A stretch of DNA of 51,331 bases, taken from NCBI GenBank assembly GCA_025057455.1, contig JANWWY010000008.1, forward strand, positions 1-51,331. Reading direction: 5' to 3'. A program made the position numbers and the translations under genes. Below the pieces are notes generated by a model. It was not told the DNA's origin, did not search any database, and was given only the letters and a program-made list of their open reading frames with translations. The stretch is from Aquificaceae bacterium (GTDB lineage Bacteria > Aquificota > Aquificia > Aquificales > Aquificaceae). Below are positions 38,506-49,963 of this stretch, piece by piece; within the stretch, counting starts at the first letter, position 1; every line of letters begins with the position of its first letter.

Positions 38506-39315
38506 CTCAAAGGCTCTGTAAGAGCTTCTAACATGAGCTCCGCATGCCACACCTTTAAAACCGAGGGAACGAGCAAAAGCCTCGAGCTCTTCAAATTCCT
38601 CATCAGTGTAGTGCTTGACAACAGGATGGTGGTTTCTTGATGGCTGATAGTACTGTCCTATTGTAATAAGGTCACATTGGACTTTTCTTAGGTCTCTCAG
38701 CACTTGCAGGATTTCTTCCCACCTTTCTCCAAATCCCAGTATAAGGGCTGACTTAGTGGGTATATGAGGAGCAAGCTTTTTAGCTTCTTGTAAGATTTCA
38801 AGACTTCTTTCGTACTTTGAACCTATTCTTACCCTATGGTAAAGCCTGGGCACAGTTTCTATGTTGTGAGCCAGAACATCTGGCTTTGCGGAGAGAACTA
38901 TCTCAAGGGCTTGATGGTTGCCCTTAAAGTCCGGCACGAGCACCTCCACCCTTATGTCAGGAATGTTGTCCTTTAGCACTCTAACGCATGCGTAAAAGTG
39001 TTCCGCACCGCCGTAGGGAAGGTCATCCCTTGTTGGGGATGTTAGCACCACATATTTTAAACCCAGCTTCCTCACAGCCTGAAGAAGGTTGTAGGGCTCT
39101 TCTGGGTTTGGGGGTGCAGGCTTTCCCCTCTTTAGGTTGCAAAAGGTGCAGGCTCTGGTGCATGTATCTCCCATTATCATGAAAGTAGCTGTACCAGAAC
39201 TGAAGCATTCACCTATGTTGGGGCATCTTGAATCTTCGCAAACGGTGTTTAGACTTAAACTTCTAAGAAGCCCCTTAACCTTATGGGTGGCTGAAAGAAT
39301 TAGCACGGGTTTCAT
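38488..39315 (-). CDS. lipA: Lipoyl synthase
   Basis: LipA inserts two sulfurs into protein-bound octanoate. Both clusters are visible: the auxiliary motif CEDSRCPNIGEC (CxxxxCxxxxxC) and the radical-SAM motif CTRACTFCNL (CxxxCxxC). The C-terminal RSSYRAFEL provides the conserved serine ligand (RSSY). At 275 residues it is compact. In sulfur oxidisers, lipoate on LbpA is the cofactor of the sHdr pathway, but no hdr or lbpA gene lies in this window. Its start is 15 bp from the divergent tgt. Confidence 0.94.
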   Translation of the reverse strand: MKPVLILSATHKVKGLLRSLSLNTVCEDSRCPNIGECFSSGTATFMIMGDTCTRACTFCNLKRGKPAPPNPEEPYNLLQAVRKLGLKYVVLTSPTRDDLPYGGAEHFYACVRVLKDNIPDIRVEVLVPDFKGNHQALEIVLSAKPDVLAHNIETVPRLYHRVRIGSKYERSLEILQEAKKLAPHIPTKSALILGFGERWEEILQVLRDLRKVQCDLITIGQYYQPSRNHHPVVKHYTDEEFEELEAFARSLGFKGVACGAHVRSSYRAFELSLFL

Positions 39316-42205
<2,890 letters not shown>

Positions 42206-42208
42206 TGT

Positions 42209-42580
42209 ATGGACATTTTTAAAGGGGTGGAGAAGGTTTTACCGTACCTTAACTACGCATGGAAAAGGCATAAAATAATAGCAAGCAACATTGCCAACGC
42301 AGACACGCCCAACTACAGAACAAAGGATGTTGCCTTTCAAGTCCACGAGGAAAACCCTTTAAAGGTCACACACGTGAAGCATATAAGGCCTAAGAGTTTT
42401 GAAGACTTTAAGGTCTTTGAGTTAAGAAAAAGATTGGTGGGCAATGACCTTAACGATGTAAGCGTAGAAGAAGAAATGGCAAAGATGACACAAAACAGAA
42501 TAGCCTACGAAGTTTACATGAGGTTTGCTATGGGCAGTCTTCAGAAGTTGAACAATGTCATAAGGGAGGGTAGGCAATGA
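42209..42580 (+). CDS. flgB: Flagellar basal-body rod protein FlgB
   Basis: FlgB forms the proximal rod. The 123-residue protein has the rod signature HKIIASNIANADTPNYRTKDV near the N-terminus and the C-terminal helix EEMAKMTQNRIAYEVYMRF. The length is typical. It starts a contiguous set flgB-flgC-fliE-fliF-fliM-fliN with overlaps or gaps of 1-3 bp. Confidence 0.94.
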   Translation: MDIFKGVEKVLPYLNYAWKRHKIIASNIANADTPNYRTKDVAFQVHEENPLKVTHVKHIRPKSFEDFKVFELRKRLVGNDLNDVSVEEEMAKMTQNRIAYEVYMRFAMGSLQKLNNVIREGRQ

Positions 42581-42990
42581 TAGACCTTTTTAGGGCTTTT
42601 GATGTATCCGCCAGCGGCATGTATGCCCAGAGGATAAGGTTTAATACCATAGCCAGCAATTTGGCAAACTTTGAGTCTTACAGAACCATGGGTGAGCCCT
42701 ACAGGAAAATACAGCCAGTCTTTGAAGCAGTAGAAACTCCGGAAAACCTTCAGAAGGGGTATATTCCTGTGCTGGTGAGGGAAATCGTGGAGTCTGACGA
42801 GCCCTTTAGGCTTGTTTTTGACCCAACTCATCCAAGAGCAAACGCAGAGGGTTTTGTGAGCTACCCAAACGTGGAGCTTGTAAAGGAAATGGCCGATATG
42901 ATTTCTGCTATGAGAAGCTATGAGGCAAACCTAAACGCCTTCAAAACCACGAGAGAGCTCGCCCAAAGAACGCTGGAGCTATGGAGATAA
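42577..42990 (+). CDS. flgC: Flagellar basal-body rod protein FlgC
   Basis: The 137-residue rod protein has the pattern FDVSASGMYAQRIRFNTIASNLANFES at the start. The carboxy-terminal helix VKEMADMISAMRSYEANLNAFKTTRELAQRTLEL is the standard FlgC ending. The ATG overlaps the flgB stop (ATGA). Confidence 0.95.
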   Translation: MIDLFRAFDVSASGMYAQRIRFNTIASNLANFESYRTMGEPYRKIQPVFEAVETPENLQKGYIPVLVREIVESDEPFRLVFDPTHPRANAEGFVSYPNVELVKEMADMISAMRSYEANLNAFKTTRELAQRTLELWR

Positions 42991-43262
42991 GGTCTATAGA
43001 TGGATTTTTAAAAGGCACCCATGCCACAAAAAGGGAAGCTAGTTCAGACTTTGTCAAAGAGCTTGAGAGCTTTATACACTGGGTAAACCAACAGCAAAAG
43101 AGGTCTGAGGCTGTAAAGGAGGCTGTCATGAGGGGTGAAGACATATCTCTTCATCAACTGGTGGTGGAGTTAGAAAAGGCAAGTGTAGCCATGAACCTGC
43201 TAATACAGGTCAGAAACAAGCTCTTGGAAGCCTTTCAGGAACTAAACAGAATGCAGGTTTAG
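42981..43262 (+). CDS. fliE: Flagellar hook-basal body protein FliE
   Basis: FliE links the MS ring to the rod. The 93-residue protein has the family pattern SDFVKELESFIHWVNQQQKRSEAVKEA and the C-terminal VVELEKASVAMNLLIQVRNKLLEAFQELNRMQ. It overlaps flgC by 10 bp. Confidence 0.93.
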   Translation: MEIRSIDGFLKGTHATKREASSDFVKELESFIHWVNQQQKRSEAVKEAVMRGEDISLHQLVVELEKASVAMNLLIQVRNKLLEAFQELNRMQV

Positions 43263-43265
43263 AGG

Positions 43266-44762
43266 ATGGAAAAAACGAGAGAAATCTTAGAAAGATTAAA
43301 GGATAAATTCAACTCTCTATCGCTTACTCAAAGGCTTCTCTTGATAGGTCTGCCCATCTTAGTCTTGGGAGTAGTCATAACCATAGCAACCCTGGCCACC
43401 AGACCCAACTACACTTTGCTGTATTCAGGTCTTTCTCAAGAAGACATGTCCGCCATCATGGCAGAGCTTGATAAGGAGGGTGTGAATTACAAAATAGGAC
43501 AGGATGGAAGGAGTATTTTAGTTCCCGAACAGCAGGTCAGGGATATTAGGCTCAAACTGGCTTCAAAGGGCATACCCAGTAAGGGTATAGTAGGCTATGA
43601 AGTTTTTGACAAAACTGGCATAGGTGTGTCCGATTTTCAAAACCAGGTAAACTTCAAAAGGGCTGTGGAGGGAGAGCTTGCAAGGACCATTATGAGGATG
43701 TCTGGCGTGGAGGATGCAAGGGTAAACATAGGTATGCCTCAAAAATCCATCTTCCTCAGAGAAGAGGAAGAGCCCACCGCAAGCGTATTTTTGAAACTAA
43801 AACCCGGTAGTGAGCTTACGCCAGAACAAGTAAAGGCTATAAGAAATCTCGTAGCATCAAGTGTTCCGCGCCTAAAGCCGAAGAATGTTGTTGTAGTGGA
43901 CGACAAGGGAAGAGACCTTACAGCCTTGTTAGAAGAAGATATAAGAGATAAAGAGCTAAAGCTAAAGTCTGAATATGAAAAGAGACTTGAAAAAGAGGTT
44001 CAAAGGGCTTTGGAAGAGGTCTTGGGCTATGGTTCTGTTAGGGTTAAGGTTTCCGCAGAGCTTGACTTTACGAGAAGGGAGCAAAGAGAAGAGATATACG
44101 ACCCAGACATGACTGCGGTGGTAAGTCAGCAAAAGAAAAAAGAAAGGAGCACCAGTGGTGGTGTGGCGGGTATTCCTGGCACTCAAGCTAACATTCCACC
44201 AGCTACTGGAGCTATCGCTGGAGCAGGACAGGTACTAACAGAAAAAAGTGAGACCATAACCAATTACGAGGTAAGTAAGAAGGAAGTTTACAGCGTTGAC
44301 CCTCTTATAAAGGTAAAGAGATTGAGCATAGGTGTGATGGTGGACGCTAACATAAAGAACCTTGACCTTGAAAAGATAAAAAGAGTAGTAACAGCCTCTG
44401 CAGGCATAAACCCTCAAAGAGGTGATGTGATAACCGTAGAGTCCATAGCCTTCCAAAGACCTGCGCCAGAAAAGGCAACACCCGACTATGAAAAGTACAT
44501 AAAGCTTGCATTGATTGCCCTTTTTGCTTTGGTAAGTGCAATTGTCCTATTGATAACTCTTAGAAGACTGATAAGGAAAAAGGAAGTACCCACAATGCCC
44601 ATGGTGGTTGGTCCTCCTTCCGTTGAAATAATGGAAGGAGCCGAGGAAATAAGACTCAAAGCGGAGAAGGTAGAAGCGGTTGAGACAATAGTCAAAGTGG
44701 CCAAAGAAGAGCCAGAAAAGGTAGCAAAAATTATAAAGGGATGGTTAAGGAGTAAAACTTAA
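43266..44762 (+). CDS. fliF: Flagellar MS-ring protein FliF
   Basis: The 498-residue protein has an N-terminal membrane helix (about residues 25-46) and YSGLSQEDMSAIMAELDKEGV. The large periplasmic domain contains FQNQVNFKRAVEGELARTI and ASVFLKLKPGSELTPEQVKAI. A second helix lies near residues 415-438. The C-terminal tail EEPEKVAKIIKGWL is the conserved FliG-binding peptide. No fliG follows in this window; fliM comes next. Confidence 0.96.
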   Translation: MEKTREILERLKDKFNSLSLTQRLLLIGLPILVLGVVITIATLATRPNYTLLYSGLSQEDMSAIMAELDKEGVNYKIGQDGRSILVPEQQVRDIRLKLASKGIPSKGIVGYEVFDKTGIGVSDFQNQVNFKRAVEGELARTIMRMSGVEDARVNIGMPQKSIFLREEEEPTASVFLKLKPGSELTPEQVKAIRNLVASSVPRLKPKNVVVVDDKGRDLTALLEEDIRDKELKLKSEYEKRLEKEVQRALEEVLGYGSVRVKVSAELDFTRREQREEIYDPDMTAVVSQQKKKERSTSGGVAGIPGTQANIPPATGAIAGAGQVLTEKSETITNYEVSKKEVYSVDPLIKVKRLSIGVMVDANIKNLDLEKIKRVVTASAGINPQRGDVITVESIAFQRPAPEKATPDYEKYIKLALIALFALVSAIVLLITLRRLIRKKEVPTMPMVVGPPSVEIMEGAEEIRLKAEKVEAVETIVKVAKEEPEKVAKIIKGWLRSKT

Positions 44763-44764
44763 AC

Positions 44765-45712
44765 ATGGCGGACGAGCTTCTTAGCCAAGAGGAAATAGAC
44801 CTTTTACTGCAGACATTAGGAAGGAAAGAGGAGAAAAAGACATACGATGTAAAACCCTTAGACTTGTCCATGTTTGAACACATATCGGCTGGTAGACTGC
44901 CTGGGCTTGAATTAATCTTTGAAAGATGGATAAGTGGCTTAAGAAGGGGGATGGCTTCTTTGGTTGCAAGCATACCTAACATTCTTAAAGAGAGTGTTAG
45001 TGTTATGAGGTTTGGGGACTTTGTGAAAACATTACCAACACCTTGTGCCATAGGTTTGTTAAGCGTAGACCCCCTAAGGGGCACTTGCCTTTTAGCGGTG
45101 GACCCAAAACTCATATATGTGATAGTTAGCAGTGTGTTTGGAGGCGGTGCAAGAAGCAACAAGGTGGAAGATAGAGACTTTACGAGAATAGAGTTCAGGA
45201 TTATTCAAAGGCTCTTTAATGTCTGCTATCAAGAGCTTGAAATGGCTTGGAAAACTATGATGGATGTGAGGATACAGCTTATAAGTATGGAAACAAAGCC
45301 CACGCTGTTAACTACAGCCCGTACCAGAGAAAGATTTATAATCCTAAAACTAAATGTAATCATAGAGGGAAATGAAGGTTATATACAACTTGCCATACCA
45401 GAAAACGCCGTAGTGCCCTACAAAGACCTGCTAAAAGGTTCTGCAGACCTGAAGCTAAAAGACATTCATGAAGATGCGATAAGAGCCCTTCAAGGAATAC
45501 AGGTAAATCTTGAAGTCATACTGGGAAGTGCGGAAATAATCTTTGAGAAACTTCTTGATTTGAAAGAAGGAGATGTAATAGCTTTAAACAGGTTATTAAG
45601 AGAACCTGTCGAGGTTAGGATAGAAGGTATTTCAAAATTCTTAGCCTTTCTTGGTCAAACAGGTAATAGAAAAGCCATAAAACTGCAAAGATATGTAGAT
45701 ATGGAGGATTAG
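44765..45712 (+). CDS. fliM: Flagellar motor switch protein FliM
   Basis: FliM is the middle C-ring protein. The 315-residue protein starts with LLSQEEIDLLLQTL, the CheY-P-binding motif (EIDxLL), followed by the core with SVFGGGARSN (the GGG loop) and a C-terminal FliN-like domain (about residues 235-310). The N-terminal CheY-binding peptide is intact even though no che gene is visible here. A 2-bp gap separates it from fliF. Confidence 0.94.
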   Translation: MADELLSQEEIDLLLQTLGRKEEKKTYDVKPLDLSMFEHISAGRLPGLELIFERWISGLRRGMASLVASIPNILKESVSVMRFGDFVKTLPTPCAIGLLSVDPLRGTCLLAVDPKLIYVIVSSVFGGGARSNKVEDRDFTRIEFRIIQRLFNVCYQELEMAWKTMMDVRIQLISMETKPTLLTTARTRERFIILKLNVIIEGNEGYIQLAIPENAVVPYKDLLKGSADLKLKDIHEDAIRALQGIQVNLEVILGSAEIIFEKLLDLKEGDVIALNRLLREPVEVRIEGISKFLAFLGQTGNRKAIKLQRYVDMED

Positions 45713-45713
45713 C

Positions 45714-46097
45714 ATGTACCAGGAGCCGGAAAAAACAGCGGAAAACTGGTCTTCAGCCATAAGGGAACAACAAGAGGCTTCCAGAGAAAACCAACCATCT
45801 GAAGAATCCAAAGGCGAACAACCAAATATAGAATTGTCCGACAGACTGAGGAAATTCTTAGATATACCTATGCGTTTGGAAGTTGTAGTGGGTTCTACCA
45901 CAATGACCTTGGGTGAGCTTTTACAGTTAGCACCGGGGTCTGTAGTGGAGTTGGAGCAGAGTGTGGAAAGTCCTGTTGATATAAAGGTCAACGGGAAGTT
46001 GGTTGCTAAGGGGGAAATAGTTATAGTTGAGGACAGGTTCGGTGTAAGGATAATTGACATAATAGGAAGGGATGAAAGAATAAAAAGATTAGTTTAA
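45714..46097 (+). CDS. fliN: Flagellar motor switch protein FliN
   Basis: FliN forms the base of the C-ring and docks the export apparatus. The 127-residue protein has a flexible N-terminal ~40 residues rich in Glu and Ser, then the SpoA domain with PMRLEVVVGSTTMTLGELLQLAPGSVVELE, VNGKLVAKGEIVIVEDRFGVRI and the terminal IIGRDERIKRL. GGAGG stands before the ATG. It is the last flagellar gene in the window. Confidence 0.95.
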   Translation: MYQEPEKTAENWSSAIREQQEASRENQPSEESKGEQPNIELSDRLRKFLDIPMRLEVVVGSTTMTLGELLQLAPGSVVELEQSVESPVDIKVNGKLVAKGEIVIVEDRFGVRIIDIIGRDERIKRLV

Positions 46098-46127
46098 CTA
46101 TTTAAATTTTATAGCGAGGTGCCTGCC

Positions 46128-46622
46128 ATGAGAGTTTTGTTTGTCTTGATTATTCTTTCTCTACTCGTGCCTTTTGCAGAGGCTACACCCTTCCTAAAAC
46201 CTTCTTTTCTGAACCTCAGAGAAGACTTGGAAGAGGCAAGAAGGGAAAACAAACTCCTCTTTGTTATGTTCCATCAGGAAGGATGTCCCTTCTGCGATAA
46301 GATGAGAAAAGTTACCTTTCAGGATAGGCGAGTGCAAGAATATTTCACAAAACACTTCTACATGGTAGAAATAGACATAAGAGGGTCAAACGAGGTAGTG
46401 GACATAGACGGAAAAAAATTAACAGAAAAACAGTTTTCTCTTAAGCATGGTGTAAGACTTACACCCGTCTTTCTTTTCTTTGATGCGGAGGGTAAACCTA
46501 TAGTCAAGGTTCCCGGATACATAGAGCCTCAGGAGTTTATACTTTTAGGTAGATACGTGGTAGAAGGTCATTACAAGACCAAGAATCTTGTTCAATTCCT
46601 CAGAGAAAACAAAGGAAGATGA
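46128..46622 (+). CDS. Secreted thioredoxin-like protein (SoxW/DsbD-gamma type)
   Basis: From the ATG at 46128 (GAGGTG six bases upstream) the protein has 164 residues, with a signal peptide (MRVLFVLIILSLLVPFAEA). The active site is EGCPFCDKM, and KHGVRLTPVFLFFD gives the cis-Pro loop. A GTG at 46119 is an alternative start. The fold and the CPFC site resemble periplasmic thiol reductants that draw electrons from CcdA, which is encoded two genes downstream. It overlaps the TolC-like gene by 4 bp. It is a second copy of the type found at 32089. Confidence 0.82.
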   Translation: MRVLFVLIILSLLVPFAEATPFLKPSFLNLREDLEEARRENKLLFVMFHQEGCPFCDKMRKVTFQDRRVQEYFTKHFYMVEIDIRGSNEVVDIDGKKLTEKQFSLKHGVRLTPVFLFFDAEGKPIVKVPGYIEPQEFILLGRYVVEGHYKTKNLVQFLRENKGR

Positions 46623-47821
46623 AATACTTTCTCATAATACTTATGCTTGGATTTTCTTTTGGACAGGAAATTATTACCCTTGACTACAAAGGTGCATACA
46701 ACCTTGCACTCAACAACAACAAGGAAATTCAGAAACTACAATTACAGATAAAGGCTCTTGATATAGACTACCACTTGGCCCAGAGATACTATCTTCCTGT
46801 GGTTTTTGTGGGTGCCTCCCTCCTTTACGATTTTGACAAGAAGGATACAAAATTAGATACAAACATAAACGTAGTGAGCACTCTTTATGAGTTTCAAAGG
46901 ACAAAATCAAGAATAGAACTTTCAAAGATTAAAAGAGATATCGCACAGATAATGTTGGAACAACTGTACAGAGACCTTCAGCTGAGAATATTAAAGCTCT
47001 TTGTTGATGCACATCTCTATAGGAAGCTTACAGAGGTAAAGAGGGAGGAGATGGCCATAGCTTATGTGCGTTTCGATAGGGCAAGGGAAAGAAAGGAATT
47101 AGGTCTCACCACAGACCACGAAGTTTTTAAGCTGGAGACAGTTTACAGAGAGAAAAGAAGCGAGCTTCTTTATGCACAATACATGTATAACTACACTCTT
47201 TTAGAGATTAAACAGCTTACTGGCTTGCCCTACGAAGCCGTGCTGGAGCTCAAGGACCTTAATTTAAGAGAACCAGAAAGGCTCGTGGCGGACTTTTCTA
47301 AGCTCATGGAAGATGCCCTAAGGAACAACGCCAGTCTTAAGATAAAGGAACTGGAAATAAAAAGCTACCATGAGGATATAAAGGGGGCAAAACAGACTAT
47401 AGCTCCTAGGATAAACCTGAAGGTTTCCACCGACAAGGCAGGTCTGGAGCTTACTACGCCCATATACGATGCGGGAAGGCACTATAGGGTTGATTATCTC
47501 TCTATGCTAAAAAGGTCTGTTCAAGCGGAAAAGGAAAATCTTGAGAGAAGCTTAAAGCTTATATTCTTTTCGGCCCCTTATGAATGGGAATACCTTAGGG
47601 CAAAGCTGGTAGAGGCTAAAACCAGAGAAAAGTTTGCAGAGGAAAACCTAACTCTGAGAAGGTCTGAGTACGAATTGGAGCTTGCCTTTGACCTTGGCTA
47701 TGCCATGGCTGAAAAAAGCGAAGCTGAAAGGCAATCAATGGAAACTCATTATAGACTACTACTCTTCTGGGCAAAGATTTTTAACCTTGCAGGAAAAGAG
47801 CCTTTTTACATCCTGGAATAA
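46619..47821 (+). CDS. TolC-like outer-membrane efflux family protein
   Basis: The 400-residue protein has a signal peptide (MKYFLIILMLGFSFG) and the outer-membrane-efflux helix-strand pattern. It is rich in long amphipathic helices, for example YKGAYNLALNNNKEIQKLQLQI at the start, and the second half-repeat appears near 226-262 (LMEDALRNNASLKIKELEIK). TolC members have two such repeats and ~420-470 residues, so this is short and lacks a typical C-terminal tail. No inner-membrane pump genes are adjacent. Its placement between a thioredoxin and CcdA is unusual. Confidence 0.75.
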   Translation: MKYFLIILMLGFSFGQEIITLDYKGAYNLALNNNKEIQKLQLQIKALDIDYHLAQRYYLPVVFVGASLLYDFDKKDTKLDTNINVVSTLYEFQRTKSRIELSKIKRDIAQIMLEQLYRDLQLRILKLFVDAHLYRKLTEVKREEMAIAYVRFDRARERKELGLTTDHEVFKLETVYREKRSELLYAQYMYNYTLLEIKQLTGLPYEAVLELKDLNLREPERLVADFSKLMEDALRNNASLKIKELEIKSYHEDIKGAKQTIAPRINLKVSTDKAGLELTTPIYDAGRHYRVDYLSMLKRSVQAEKENLERSLKLIFFSAPYEWEYLRAKLVEAKTREKFAEENLTLRRSEYELELAFDLGYAMAEKSEAERQSMETHYRLLLFWAKIFNLAGKEPFYILE

Positions 47822-47845
47822 TATAATCTATTATGGAGGTACTCA

Positions 47846-48691
47846 ATGACAGAAGTTTCTCTGTTTATTGCCTTTAGTGCAGGTCTTATATCTTTTCTTT
47901 CTCCATGCGTCCTTCCTATAATACCTGGTTATTTGTCCTACATCTCGGGCATAGGTGCACAGGAAGTAAAGGAAAGGGGAGGATTCAGCAAGCGTGCTTT
48001 TATAGCTTCTTTTCTCTTTGTAGTGGGTTTTTCCGTAGTTTTTACATTGATGGGAGCAACAGCCACGGGCATAGGCAGTCTTCTTAGAGAGTATCAGGAT
48101 TACATAGCTAAGGTGGGTGGCGGTCTTGTGGTCTTTTTCGGGCTTCATTTTGCAGGTGTTCTTCTAAGGCCCAACTTTCTCAAAGAGCTTATTGGTGTTG
48201 CTTCGCTCCTGTTGTCTCTCTTTTTCTTCAACATGCTTTCTCAGAAAGTCCTCTTTGACTTATTGGGCATCCTGCTCGTGGTTTCTTTCCTTTACCTTTT
48301 TGGCTTTCATAATGTTTTATACAGACAGATGAGAAAAGAGTTGAGGGGTAGCGTTTCTGGTTTTGGAGCTTTGATAGTTGGCATGCTCTTTGCTTTTGGG
48401 TGGAGCCCTTGTATAGGTCCAGTGCTTGGTTCTATTCTTCTTTACGCAAGCCAACAAGATACTGCCTTGCAAGGTGCAAGCCTTCTCCTTGCCTATTCTA
48501 TGGGGTTGGGCATACCCTTCCTAATTGCCGGTGGTCTTTTGTCTGCCTTCTTGGGATTTGTGCGCAGTTTTGGCAAGTTTTTCGGTATTGTGGAAGTAGT
48601 AGGTGGTGTGCTTTTAGTGCTCCTTGGCGTGCTTCTTACAACGGGTAAGCTGGCTGAAATATCTCTCTTACTTGGAGGTTGGGGAAGTTGA
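47846..48691 (+). CDS. ccdA: Cytochrome c biogenesis/thiol transporter CcdA
   Basis: CcdA moves reducing equivalents from cytoplasmic thioredoxin across the membrane to periplasmic thiol proteins, and is needed for haem attachment to apocytochromes such as SoxA and SoxX. The 281-residue protein has six or seven helices and the two conserved cysteine motifs LSPCVLPIIPGYLSY (helix 1) and WSPCIGPVLGSIL (helix 4). TGGAGGT precedes the ATG. Its 3' end overlaps hisH. It probably serves the sox and thioredoxin proteins in this window. Confidence 0.92.
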   Translation: MTEVSLFIAFSAGLISFLSPCVLPIIPGYLSYISGIGAQEVKERGGFSKRAFIASFLFVVGFSVVFTLMGATATGIGSLLREYQDYIAKVGGGLVVFFGLHFAGVLLRPNFLKELIGVASLLLSLFFFNMLSQKVLFDLLGILLVVSFLYLFGFHNVLYRQMRKELRGSVSGFGALIVGMLFAFGWSPCIGPVLGSILLYASQQDTALQGASLLLAYSMGLGIPFLIAGGLLSAFLGFVRSFGKFFGIVEVVGGVLLVLLGVLLTTGKLAEISLLLGGWGS

Positions 48692-49299
48692 ACCTGGTCT
48701 TGATAGATTACGGCATGGGAAATCTAAGGAGCGTGTCTAAGGCTCTTGAAAGGGTTGGATTCCGTGTGAAAATTACTTCGGAGGCAGAGGAGGTAAAGAA
48801 GGCTGATGCCATAGTGCTTCCGGGCGTGGGAGCCTTTAGGGATGCCATGGAAAACCTAAGAAGACTTGGACTTTTGAAGGAGATACTCAGACATGTGGAG
48901 AAGGGGAAACCCTATCTTGGTATCTGTTTAGGTCTCCAGCTTCTATTTGAAAAAAGTTACGAGTTTGGGGAGTCGGAGGGTTTGGGTGTGTTAGAAGGTG
49001 AGGTAATGCTTCTTCCAACAACAGTAAAGGTTCCACACATAGGCTGGAATCAGTTGTGGAAGAATAAGCCTTCTGATTTGCTTGAAGGATTAAGGGACGG
49101 AGAATACTTCTATTTTGTTCACTCCTACCATGTGGTTCCAAAGAGGGAGGATGTAATACTTACCAAGACAGATTACGGTATAGATTTTGTATCCTCAGTG
49201 GAGTATCAAAACATTTTTGCAGTTCAGTTCCACCCAGAAAAAAGCCAAAAGGCAGGTCTTAGACTTCTTGAAAACTATAGAAGAAGAATCTATGGCTAA
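48688..49299 (+). CDS. hisH: Imidazole glycerol phosphate synthase subunit HisH
   Basis: HisH is the glutamine amidotransferase that feeds ammonia to HisF in histidine synthesis. It has VLIDYGMGNLRSV at the N-terminus, the nucleophile Cys in YLGICLGLQLLF, and the catalytic His/Glu in FAVQFHPEKSQ. I place the start at TTG 48688 because GGAGG lies nine bases upstream; a TTG at 48679 is an alternative. It overlaps ccdA by 4 bp and pyrF by 8 bp. Confidence 0.94.
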   Translation: MNLVLIDYGMGNLRSVSKALERVGFRVKITSEAEEVKKADAIVLPGVGAFRDAMENLRRLGLLKEILRHVEKGKPYLGICLGLQLLFEKSYEFGESEGLGVLEGEVMLLPTTVKVPHIGWNQLWKNKPSDLLEGLRDGEYFYFVHSYHVVPKREDVILTKTDYGIDFVSSVEYQNIFAVQFHPEKSQKAGLRLLENYRRRIYG

Positions 49300-49963
49300 G
49301 CTTTGCATAGCTTTGGACACAAACTTACAGCAGGCTTTGGACCTTGTAGGTGCGCTTAGAGGTTATCCACTCATCTTCAAGGTAGGCTACAAGCTTTTTA
49401 TAAACCACCACAAGGTCATCACAGACAAGGTGAAAGAGACAGGTTTTGAGCTTTTTCTTGACCTTAAACTTCACGATATCCCTAATACAGTAAAAGAGGG
49501 CGTTATATCTGCAAGAGATTTGGGGGCGGACTATCTTACCATACACATAAGTGCAGGTAAGGAAGCACTAAAACAGGCGGTAGAAGTAAAGGGTAAGATA
49601 AAGCTCTTAGGTGTTAGCTTGCTAACAAGTTTAAGTGAAGAAGACCTACTTGACTTGGGCATATGCAGGGATAGAGAAAGCCACGTACTTGAGCTTGCAA
49701 GGCTTGCCGTTGAAACTGGGTTTGATGGAATAGTATGCTCTGGTCAAGAGGTAACTCTCCTCAAAGAAAGACTTCAAAGACCTTTTTTGGCTGTGGTTCC
49801 CGGCATAAGGCTAGAAGGTCAGCCAGCAGAGGACCAGAAGAGGGTGATAAGCGTGGAAGAAGCTCTTCAAAGGGGTGCGGACATATTGGTAATGGGAAGA
49901 AGCATTTTGAGGTCAGAAAATCCTGTAAAGAGAGTGGAAGAGATACTTCTTATGCTTGCATAA
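49292..49963 (+). CDS. pyrF: Orotidine 5'-phosphate decarboxylase
   Basis: PyrF makes UMP from OMP. From the ATG at 49292 (223 residues) it begins MAKLCIALDTN, followed by the catalytic charged network LFLDLKLHDIPNTVKEG and the phosphate loop near the end (ILVMGRSILRSENPVK). The upstream in-frame extension to 49187 is inside hisH and is not part of the family. It converges on queC with a 14-bp overlap. Confidence 0.95.
   Translation: MAKLCIALDTNLQQALDLVGALRGYPLIFKVGYKLFINHHKVITDKVKETGFELFLDLKLHDIPNTVKEGVISARDLGADYLTIHISAGKEALKQAVEVKGKIKLLGVSLLTSLSEEDLLDLGICRDRESHVLELARLAVETGFDGIVCSGQEVTLLKERLQRPFLAVVPGIRLEGQPAEDQKRVISVEEALQRGADILVMGRSILRSENPVKRVEEILLMLA

Noticed and set aside
49187-49291. 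N-terminal extension of pyrF
   Set aside because: It is the hisH 3' end read in another frame; the family starts at MAKLCIALDTN (49292).
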